The notes below the pieces were generated by a model that worked only from the letters and a program-made list of their open reading frames with translations, searched no databases and was not told the DNA's origin. 6,386 nt of DNA from an uncultured Acholeplasmatales bacterium (GTDB lineage Bacteria > Bacillota_I > Bacilli_A > ML615J-28 > CAG-698). Below, in pieces: positions 1-5,569 of this stretch; position 1 is the first letter of the stretch, and every line of letters begins with the position of its first letter. The DNA lies in contig CALEGD010000043.1 of the NCBI GenBank assembly GCA_937877075.1, positions 1 through 6,386 of the forward strand, given 5' to 3'. A program made the position numbers and the translations under genes.

Positions 1-2459
1 GTTATACTGCTCGTCACCATACCTTTTTTGAGATGCTCGGAAATTTTTCAATCGGAGATTATTTTCGTAAGGAAGCCCTGACTTGGGCGATCGAGCTTTT
101 AACTTCCCCCAAATATTTTGCTTTTGATTTAGAACGTCTTTATTTTTCCGTTCATCCGAGTGATGAGGAATCAAAAAAGCTTTGGAAAGAATTAGGTGTT
201 GCAAGCGATCATATTGTAGAACTTGAAAGTAATTTCTGGGAGATTGGTGAGGGTCCCTGTGGACCGAATTCCGAAGTCTTTTACGATCGGGGGATAAAAT
301 ACGATCCGAAGAATTTAGGAATTAAACTTTTAAAAGAAGATCTGGAAAATGATCGTTATATTGAAATCTGGAATATTGTTTTCAGTCAATATAATGCCGT
401 AAGTGGTTTAAAACGCAGTGAATATCTTGAACTTCCGAGTAAAAACATTGATACCGGAATGGGTCTTGAACGGATGGCTTGCGTGCTGCAAGAGGTCGAA
501 ACAAATTATGAAACTGACCTTTTTATGCCGATTATTAAAGAAACTGAATGCCTAACAAATACTACATATCACGGTCAAATGGCCTTCAAGGTAATTGCCG
601 ACCATGTCAGGAGCGTTGTATTTGCGGTAGCGGACGGTGCAGTTATCAGCAATGAAGGCCGCGGTTATGTTTTAAGAAGAATTCTTCGTAGAGCCCTTAG
701 ATTTGGACGTAAACTAGGCATGAATGAGGCCTTCTTATATAAACTAGTTCCGGTGGTAGCAGAAAATATGAAAAGCTATTACCCTTATTTACTGGAAAAG
801 GTTCCTGATATTAAAAGACTTATCCGTTTTGAGGAAGACAAATTCCTTCAAACCCTTGAAGCCGGAGAAAAACGGCTGTTAGATTATATTGAAAATTCAA
901 AAGAAAAAGTCGTATCGGGCGAGACCGCCTTCTTGCTTTATGACACTTTCGGTTTTCCTTATGAGCTGACAGTTGAAGTGGCATCAGAACATAATTTTGC
1001 GGTTGATGAAGCCGGTTTTCTTTCGGAACTGACCAGGCAAAAGGAAAAGTCAAGGGCCTCACGGAGCGACGAACAGTCAATGAATCTTCAAAACGAAGAA
1101 ATGATGGCATTTTCAACTGAGAGTAGTTTTATCGGTTATGAATATTTAGAAGCCGATACCGAAGTTATCGGACTTTTTAAAGACGGTCACCTAGTAGAAG
1201 AAGCTAGTGGGGAAGTTTTGGCAGTTTTTAAAGAAACCCCGTTTTATGCAGAAGCGGGCGGCCAGATTGGCGATGTCGGTTACTTAGAAAAAGAAGGAAA
1301 AAAATATAAAGTTATTACGACTACAAAATTGCCGAATTTTCAACATGCTGCTTTGGTACAATTAGACTCAGTTTTAAAAGTAGGCGACAGAGTTAAAATT
1401 TTTGTTGATCCTGATTTTAGAAACAGTGTTATCAAGAATCACTCGGCTACCCATCTTTTAAATGAAGCCCTAAGAAGAGTTGCCGGCAAACATATCAGCC
1501 AGCAAGGTTCTTTTGTAGGCGATAGAGTTCTTCGTTTTGATTTTAATAATTATAATATGCTTTCAAGCGAAGAAATCCTTCAAGTCGAAGCTTTGGTAAA
1601 TGAAAAGATCAAAGATAATCTAAAAGTTGAAATAAATGAAATGTCGCTTGAAGAAGCAAAAAAATTGGATGTACAAGCGGTCTTCGGCGAAAAATACGGG
1701 GCAGTGGTTCGGGTTGTTGATATGGATTTCTCCAAAGAATTATGTGGCGGCTGCCATGTAAATTCTACCGGGGAAATTAGGAAATTTGCAATCCTCAGTC
1801 TCGAATCTAAGGGCTCGGGCATTTACCGGATTGAAGCTGCAACCGGTGAAAAGATTGGTGAGGCTCTAGAATTAACACTTTCCGGAATCAATCAGGAAAT
1901 ATCCGATCTTCAAACCAGAATTAAGGCTTTACTAGAAGAAGCAAAGACCGAAGGAATTAAAATTGACTATTCTGAAACTCGACTAAGCCTCGAGGAAGAA
2001 TCCTATCGTATGGTTTTGAAGCGTCGTGAAGAAGTAGGAATTCTTCAAGAAACGGTTAAAGAAATCGATAAAAAAATAGCTAAAGCCAAGAAAGAAAAAA
2101 ATCAAATTGCCTTGCAAGAATATTTACAAAACAACTTGACAATCAATGATTATAATGTTTTAATAAGTAAGACTTTTGATTTAGAAATTGAAGTTTTGAA
2201 AGACCTCGCTGATAAATTAGCCGATAAGTTAAATCCGGCAGTGGTGTTTCTGGCAAATATTTCGGAAGATAAAGTTATCTTTGTCTGTAAAAACAAAATT
2301 TCTGCTTTGCATGCCGGTTCCTTAGTAAAACAGGCAGCCATTCTTACCTCCGGTAATGGTGGCGGTCGCTGGGACTTTGCCCAAGCGGGCGGAAAAGACC
2401 CCAGCAAAGTTGATTTGGCTTTGAAAGAAATTTTGAAACAAATCGAGAGTAAATTATGA
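1..2459 (+). CDS. alaS: Alanyl-tRNA synthetase, 5'-truncated by window edge
   Basis: Charges tRNA-Ala with alanine in the cytoplasm and hydrolyses mischarged Ser/Gly-tRNA. The frame is open from base 3 and reads YTARHHTFFEMLGNFS, the conserved AlaRS core, so the ATG at 33 is internal. By comparison with E. coli AlaRS (876 aa, recalled) about 80 N-terminal residues lie upstream; 818 aa are visible. Seen in order: GPCGPNSEVFYD, RYIEIWNIVFSQYN, class II motif 3 GMGLER (about nt 460-475), the tRNA-recognition helices with RGYVLRRILRRALR (nt 657-698), the editing domain with HSATH (1440-1454) and CGGCH (1743-1757), a lysine/glutamate-rich coiled coil (about 1880-2110), and a C-Ala domain ending GGGRWDFAQAGGKD. 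Two oddities: CGGCH replaces the usual CGGTH, and RWD replaces RPD in C-Ala. The HxxxH and CxxxH metal/editing ligands remain. The TGA stop overlaps the ruvX start (ATGA). Identification is certain; any upstream T-box or promoter is outside the window. Confidence 0.98.
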   Translation, partial: YTARHHTFFEMLGNFSIGDYFRKEALTWAIELLTSPKYFAFDLERLYFSVHPSDEESKKLWKELGVASDHIVELESNFWEIGEGPCGPNSEVFYDRGIKYDPKNLGIKLLKEDLENDRYIEIWNIVFSQYNAVSGLKRSEYLELPSKNIDTGMGLERMACVLQEVETNYETDLFMPIIKETECLTNTTYHGQMAFKVIADHVRSVVFAVADGAVISNEGRGYVLRRILRRALRFGRKLGMNEAFLYKLVPVVAENMKSYYPYLLEKVPDIKRLIRFEEDKFLQTLEAGEKRLLDYIENSKEKVVSGETAFLLYDTFGFPYELTVEVASEHNFAVDEAGFLSELTRQKEKSRASRSDEQSMNLQNEEMMAFSTESSFIGYEYLEADTEVIGLFKDGHLVEEASGEVLAVFKETPFYAEAGGQIGDVGYLEKEGKKYKVITTTKLPNFQHAALVQLDSVLKVGDRVKIFVDPDFRNSVIKNHSATHLLNEALRRVAGKHISQQGSFVGDRVLRFDFNNYNMLSSEEILQVEALVNEKIKDNLKVEINEMSLEEAKKLDVQAVFGEKYGAVVRVVDMDFSKELCGGCHVNSTGEIRKFAILSLESKGSGIYRIEAATGEKIGEALELTLSGINQEISDLQTRIKALLEEAKTEGIKIDYSETRLSLEEESYRMVLKRREEVGILQETVKEIDKKIAKAKKEKNQIALQEYLQNNLTINDYNVLISKTFDLEIEVLKDLADKLADKLNPAVVFLANISEDKVIFVCKNKISALHAGSLVKQAAILTSGNGGGRWDFAQAGGKDPSKVDLALKEILKQIESKL

Positions 2460-2878
2460 AAATTCTGGGTTTGGATTTAGGTTCGAAAACGCTCGGAATG
2501 GCTATCAGTGATTATCTTGAAATCATTGCCAATCCGATTGGAACCATTCGTTTTCCGGAAAATGACTTGAATACGGCTCTTGAAGAAACTATCAAAGTCG
2601 TGAGAGAAAATGATGTTAAGAAGATCGTTCTCGGTCTTCCGAAACATATGAACAATGATATCGGCATCCAGGCTGAATATTGTCTGGAGTTTAAGAAAAT
2701 GTTGGAGAAAGAATTGGGTTTGGAAGTGGCGATGATTGACGAAAGACTTACCTCACAAATGGCGGAGCGAGTCATGATCAAAGCCGACATCAGCAGAAGC
2801 AAACGCAAGAAAAATGTTGATAAACTAGCGGCCACCATCATTTTGCAGACCTACCTCGATATCCACTCCAAGCGATGA
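2456..2878 (+). CDS. ruvX: RuvX/YqgF family pre-16S rRNA nuclease
   Basis: 140 aa, the usual length for the family. RuvX/YqgF has an RNase H-like fold and is assigned to processing of the 5' end of 16S pre-rRNA; the older Holliday-junction resolvase name rests on fold similarity. Seen: GLDLGSKTLGMAISD (residues 5-19) with first acidic residue D7, VLGLPKHMNNDIG (58-70), IDERLTS (94-100) with E96, and VDKLAATIILQTYLD (121-135) with D122. D7, E96 and D122 match the family's three catalytic acids. The start ATG overlaps the alaS TGA by 4 bp and has only a weak purine stretch upstream (gagag near 2444-2448), so translation is probably coupled to alaS. The alaS-ruvX-DUF1292 order is the standard Firmicutes arrangement. 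The TGA stop supports the standard code. Confidence 0.96.
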   Translation: MKILGLDLGSKTLGMAISDYLEIIANPIGTIRFPENDLNTALEETIKVVRENDVKKIVLGLPKHMNNDIGIQAEYCLEFKKMLEKELGLEVAMIDERLTSQMAERVMIKADISRSKRKKNVDKLAATIILQTYLDIHSKR

Positions 2879-2900
2879 TAACTCAGATGAGTATAAGAAA

Positions 2901-2905
2901 AGGAG
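2901..2905 (+). promoter_or_regulatory. Ribosome binding site deciding the DUF1292 start
   Basis: AGGAG within aaaaggaga, 8 nt before the ATG at 2914. It selects this start over the in-frame ATG at 2875, whose upstream sequence (the ruvX 3' end) has no comparable match. Confidence 0.85.
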
Positions 2906-2913
2906 ACTTTATT

Positions 2914-3267
2914 ATGGAAAAAGAAAACCGTTTAACCTTTATTGACGAAGACGGAAATGAGGTTTTATGTGAAATCCTCTTTACTTTCGAGTCGAAAGAA
3001 TTCAACAAAAATTATGTTTTATTTTATCCTGTCGGCGACGATGACGACGAGATTGAGGTAATGGCCGCATCTTACGTTCCTACTGAGGACGGCGAAGGCG
3101 AACTTCAGGCAATCGAAACCGAAGAAGAATGGGCAATGATTGAGAATGTTCTCGATCAATTCGATGATGAAGATTGCGATTGTGAAGACGAAGATTGCGA
3201 ATGTGAAGACGAAGATTGTGATTGTGAAGATGAAGATGACGAGGAATGTGACTGTCATCATCATTAG
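2914..3267 (+). CDS. DUF1292 (YrzB-like) protein with Cys/Asp/Glu-rich C-terminal tail
   Basis: 117 aa from the ATG at 2914, chosen because AGGAG (2901-2905) lies 8 nt upstream and the protein then begins MEKENRLTFIDEDGNE, like other DUF1292 proteins. The in-frame ATG at 2875, which overlaps the ruvX stop, would add 13 non-homologous residues. Residues 6-83 are a normal DUF1292 domain (VLCEILFTFES, NYVLFYPVGDDDDE, ETEEEWAMIENVLDQF). The family has no established function and usually sits beside alaS and ruvX. Residues 84-117 are odd: three 7-residue units (DDEDCDC, EDEDCEC, EDEDCDC), a longer fourth (EDEDDEECDC), then HHH at the very end. That gives eight Cys in four CxC pairs (88/90, 95/97, 102/104, 112/114) and a His triplet, a likely soft-metal-binding tail (inference). 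There is no signal peptide or membrane segment, so it should be cytoplasmic. The stop is TAG, 6 bp before the terminator stem. Confidence 0.93.
   Translation: MEKENRLTFIDEDGNEVLCEILFTFESKEFNKNYVLFYPVGDDDDEIEVMAASYVPTEDGEGELQAIETEEEWAMIENVLDQFDDEDCDCEDEDCECEDEDCDCEDEDDEECDCHHH
3163..3255 (+). repeat. In-frame 21-nt tandem repeat encoding [DE]DED-C[DE]C units
   Basis: Three 21-nt units (3163-3183, 3184-3204, 3205-3225) and a fourth degenerate 30-nt unit (3226-3255) with a 9-nt in-frame insertion. Units 2 and 3 both begin gaagacgaagattg and differ at only a few third or second codon positions. Each unit encodes four acidic residues followed by C-D/E-C. Because units are multiples of three, gain or loss of a unit keeps the frame and changes only the number of CxC pairs. 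The repeat ends directly before three CAT (His) codons and the stop. Confidence 0.88.
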
Positions 3268-3273
3268 AAAAAT

Positions 3274-3303
3274 AAAAGGTCCCCTAGATTTCGGGGACTT
3301 TTT
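3274..3303. terminator. Bidirectional Rho-independent terminator between convergent genes
   Basis: The stem pairs aaaaggtcccc (3274-3284) with ggggacttttt (3293-3303): 11 pairs including one G-U, around an 8-nt loop (3285-3292). The core GTCCCC/GGGGAC is perfect. On the + strand the T run at 3299-3303 follows, ending the alaS-ruvX-DUF1292 transcript. On the minus strand the A-rich stretch 3268-3277 reads as a T-rich tail, ending tmcAL-mrp. It sits in the 36-bp gap between the DUF1292 stop (3265-3267) and the mrp stop (3304-3306). Confidence 0.92.
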
Positions 3304-4302
3304 CTATTCACTGATAATGACAAGAGAGGCTAAGTCATCATAGATTTGACCTGCTTCTTCATTTGATTCGAATAAGGAAAGATGATGTTTTGGTTGATTA
3401 ATCGGAATTTGAGCAAGAAGTTCGGCTTCAAGTTTTTGGGCTACTTGGATGCCGCCTCCGCTTCCGAAAATAAACTCTTTAGCCCTATTTACTGCATTAA
3501 TAAAATAAGACATGTTTTCTACAACTCCCAAAATATTATGTTTTAACTGCCTAGCCGCAATTCCTGCTTTTATGGCAACATCACTAGCGGAAGGGTGGGG
3601 AGTGGTAATGATTAATACTTCAGCATTTGGGGCTAAATTCTTTAAATCAAGCATAATATCTCCGGTACCGGGGGGAGAATCGATAATCATATATTCGAGG
3701 TCTTTGCTCCATTTTACATCATTAAAGAAATGATTCATCATCGAGTTCAACATGGCCCCGCGCCAGATTACCGGTTTTCCTTCTCCAGCAAAAAAATCAG
3801 TGGATATTAATTCGATTCCAAATGCATGGAAGGGAAGAATTTTCTGGTCTTCGCTAGCTGTCGGATACTCATGTTTCATTTCCAAAATTCTCGGAACACT
3901 TGAACCATAAATATCGGCATCGATTAAGCCGACTTTTTTATTTTGTCTAGTCAGGGCATATGCAAGGTTGCAGGCAACAGTCGATTTACCGACTCCACCT
4001 TTACCGGAAGCAACAATAATAAATTTGATTTTTCGATTACCAAGGCTTTCAAGCTTTTTAGTTTCTTCAAACTGAACTTTTAAACCCTTAAACCCCATCT
4101 CTATTTTTACAATCTTGGCAATTTGGCGAAGCATAGTCTTTTCTTCCTCTCCGCCGGTCTTGGCAATCTCAATAATCATAATAACTAAGCTCTTATCGGG
4201 GTCAATCCCGATATGCTTAATTCCTCCGGTTTCTTTCAAGGTTTTACCGATTCCCTGATCAACCAGCGTTTCTATTCTTTCTCGGATATCTTTAGTTGTC
4301 AT
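3304..4302 (-). CDS. mrp: Mrp/ApbC/SalA-type P-loop ATPase lacking the CxxC motif
   Basis: 332 aa. Family members are cytoplasmic ATPases of the MinD/NifH superfamily that carry or transfer Fe-S clusters; Bacillus SalA, a regulator of protease gene expression, belongs to the same family. Residues 1-88 form an N-terminal MIP18/DUF59-like domain. The ATPase begins at residue 93: deviant Walker A GKGGVGKST (100-108), DADIYGSSVPR (128-138), switch II IDSPPGTGD (207-215), ENMSYF (262-267) and FGSGGG (279-284). Typical Mrp/ApbC has CPxC just after MSYF; here the same place reads INAVNRAKEF (268-277), and the only cysteine in the protein is C111 beside the P-loop. Nucleotide binding looks intact, but cluster binding by the classical ligands is not possible, so a SalA-like regulatory role or another ligand set must be considered. 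The start has GGAGG 5 nt upstream and overlaps the tmcAL end by 11 bp, indicating one operon with tmcAL upstream. Confidence 0.95.
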   Translation of the reverse strand: MTTKDIRERIETLVDQGIGKTLKETGGIKHIGIDPDKSLVIMIIEIAKTGGEEEKTMLRQIAKIVKIEMGFKGLKVQFEETKKLESLGNRKIKFIIVASGKGGVGKSTVACNLAYALTRQNKKVGLIDADIYGSSVPRILEMKHEYPTASEDQKILPFHAFGIELISTDFFAGEGKPVIWRGAMLNSMMNHFFNDVKWSKDLEYMIIDSPPGTGDIMLDLKNLAPNAEVLIITTPHPSASDVAIKAGIAARQLKHNILGVVENMSYFINAVNRAKEFIFGSGGGIQVAQKLEAELLAQIPINQPKHHLSLFESNEEAGQIYDDLASLVIISE

Positions 4303-5470
4303 TCTTTCCTCCAGTTATTATCGGTATTTTATATTCTTCCATTATTAATTCCGGTCTATCACTCAGCAAACCGTATAATTTCGTCGCTTTAAGTTCCGAT
4401 TGAATTAAAATATTTTCTTGATTTTTAAAAGTGGTGATGATTTCACTTTTTATATCTTTGGGTAACTTTCTAATATATTTAAGACCCTTTTGATTGCTTC
4501 CTAAAACCCGAAGATAAGAAAGTTTTTGATTTTCAAAATTCTTCTTTGTATTTAATAGTATATGTAGAAGCAGACGTTTTATTTTATTTTGCGGGTAACG
4601 TTTTGTCTGAATATTTCTGATGAGATTTTGATAGTCGGTTGACTTATCGATAAACCCGGCAATCCGCATCTCGATACCTTCATTAACTCCCCATAATGAG
4701 CGAAAATCTTCGGGAAATTTTAAGGTAAAGAGATATTTGAGTAATAAAAGGAGTCGCTTTTCTGCTTCAATTTGGTTCAAATATTGAGGCTTTAGGCCTA
4801 AGTCAGGTACATAGGAGTATATTTCTTCACCCTTAAGCAGTAATTCTCTGATGGCGGTGGCACTTGAAATATTACCGGTCAAGTTTTTATCATAATAATT
4901 ATTGGCAATTCTTTTTATAAGTTCAATCCTGATATCTACACCTAGTTCATCCAAAGCTCTGAGGTATTGAATGCCAAGAGTATTATTCGGAAGCGAAAAA
5001 TGATTGATTATTTCTTCATCATCACTTAACTTTTGTAAAGCCCGATAAGCTGATGTCGGATAAGATAATCCTTTTTTAAGTTCTTTCTTAATCTCTTCTT
5101 GAAATTCCTCTTGATCAATTATTTCTTTCATCCTTATTAGTTTTTCCGGCTTATCGAGTTCAACTCCGAAAGCTAAATCAGTAATTTGCATCGAAGTAAG
5201 GATTTTAATGGCATTATAGCCGAAATAATCAGCACTGTTTACAGCGCTACTAAATGGAAGTTCCATCACAAGGTCAACCCCTGAAGCCAAAGCAAGACGA
5301 GTTTTTGTAAACTTATCAAGAACGGAAACATCCCCCCGCATCGTATAATTTCCAGAAATAACCACAATAGTTAGCTCGGGTTCAACTCTTCTTTGCGCTT
5401 CTTTGAGAAAGTAATAATGGCCGTTGTGAATTGGATTAAGTTCAAGAACCAATCCTAAGATTTTTTTCAT
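4292..5470 (-). CDS. tmcAL: tRNA(Met) cytidine acetate ligase TmcAL (YlbM family)
   Basis: 392 aa from the ATG at 5470. In Bacillus subtilis TmcAL (YlbM) uses acetate and ATP to form N4-acetylcytidine at wobble C34 of elongator tRNA-Met. Seen: nucleotidyltransferase-like N-terminus LGLVLELNPIHNGH with the H-x-G-H motif (residues 15-18), VVISGNYTMRGD (36-47), DKFTKTRLALASGVDLVMELP (52-72), NNTLGIQYLRAL mid-protein, and NISSATAIRELL near residue 200, the conserved nucleotide-binding stretch. The length fits the family (roughly 380-415 aa). A GTG at 5477-5479 would add three residues, but GTG is part of the GGTGA ribosome binding site (5476-5480) placed 5 nt before the ATG, and the family normally begins directly with M-K-x-x-G, so I prefer the ATG. 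First gene of the tmcAL-mrp pair; the TAA stop lies inside mrp. This pairing differs from Bacillus, where ylbM is located elsewhere (recalled). No frameshift or missing motif seen. Confidence 0.95.
   Translation of the reverse strand: MKKILGLVLELNPIHNGHYYFLKEAQRRVEPELTIVVISGNYTMRGDVSVLDKFTKTRLALASGVDLVMELPFSSAVNSADYFGYNAIKILTSMQITDLAFGVELDKPEKLIRMKEIIDQEEFQEEIKKELKKGLSYPTSAYRALQKLSDDEEIINHFSLPNNTLGIQYLRALDELGVDIRIELIKRIANNYYDKNLTGNISSATAIRELLLKGEEIYSYVPDLGLKPQYLNQIEAEKRLLLLLKYLFTLKFPEDFRSLWGVNEGIEMRIAGFIDKSTDYQNLIRNIQTKRYPQNKIKRLLLHILLNTKKNFENQKLSYLRVLGSNQKGLKYIRKLPKDIKSEIITTFKNQENILIQSELKATKLYGLLSDRPELIMEEYKIPIITGGKNDN
4308..4312 (-). promoter_or_regulatory. Ribosome binding site of mrp inside the tmcAL 3' end
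   Basis: On the minus strand GGAGG is followed by aaaga and then the mrp ATG (spacing 5 nt). It lies within the last codons of tmcAL, so ribosomes finishing tmcAL pass over it. A strong site of its own suggests mrp translation does not depend solely on coupling. Confidence 0.85.
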
Positions 5471-5475
5471 ATCAT

Positions 5476-5496
5476 TCACCGTTTTCTATTATACCA
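5476..5496 (-). promoter_or_regulatory. Extended -10 promoter and very short leader of tmcAL
   Basis: On the minus strand TGGTATAAT occupies 5496-5488: a perfect -10 (5493-5488) with an upstream TGn extension. No good -35 is found at the right distance (5516-5511 reads ggggaa), as expected for an extended -10 promoter. Transcription should start near 5481, giving a leader of only about 11 nt that begins at the GGTGA ribosome binding site (5480-5476). Confidence 0.7.
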
Positions 5497-5518
5497 TATT
5501 TTTATAATCTTTCCCCCT

Positions 5519-5546
5519 TTTACAATCCTTTTTTTTATGTTATAAT
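5519..5546 (+). promoter_or_regulatory. Sigma-A-type promoter of the endonuclease lipoprotein gene
   Basis: -35 TTTACA (5519-5524, one mismatch from TTGACA), a 16-nt T-rich spacer, and a perfect -10 TATAAT (5541-5546) preceded by TGn (TGT, 5538-5540). Predicted start of transcription is near 5553, about 17 nt before the ATG, leaving just enough leader for the ribosome binding site. The strong match suggests substantial constitutive expression. Confidence 0.8.
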
Positions 5547-5558
5547 CTTTCTACACCG

Positions 5559-5564
5559 AGGAGG
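5559..5564 (+). promoter_or_regulatory. Ribosome binding site of the lipoprotein gene
   Basis: A perfect AGGAGG lies 5 nt before the ATG at 5570 and fixes that start. Confidence 0.9.
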
Positions 5565-5569
5565 ATATT

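Noticed and set aside
33..35. ATG at 33 as the alaS start
   Set aside because: The same frame is open upstream to base 3 and encodes conserved AlaRS sequence (YTARHHTFFE), so this Met is internal and the true start lies before the window.
2457..2459. Possible use of TGA as Trp (Mycoplasma-type code)
   Set aside because: TGA ends both alaS and ruvX exactly at family-expected ends, and all conserved Trp positions seen use TGG.
2892..2897. tataag before the DUF1292 gene as a -10 box of an internal promoter
   Set aside because: No -35-like hexamer occurs 16-18 nt upstream, and the gene is most simply read as part of the alaS-ruvX transcript.
2875..2913. ATG at 2875, overlapping the ruvX stop as ATGA, as the DUF1292 start
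   Set aside because: It would add 13 residues unlike the family and has no ribosome binding site, while AGGAG sits 8 nt before the ATG at 2914.
3019..3264. Antisense reading frame with a strongly hydrophobic, membrane-like sequence opposite the DUF1292 gene
   Set aside because: GAA, GAT and GAC repeats on the + strand read as TTC, ATC and GTC on the other, producing artificial Phe/Ile/Val runs. There is no ribosome binding site or family match, and the + strand frame has clear homology.
3140..3343. Second + strand frame running through the Cys-rich repeat and the terminator
   Set aside because: It is the +1 shadow of the repeat, has a low-complexity K/I/V composition and reads through the hairpin terminator into the antisense of mrp.
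5477..5479. GTG as the tmcAL start
   Set aside because: The GTG belongs to the GGTGA ribosome binding site that serves the ATG at 5470, and homologues begin at the equivalent of that ATG.
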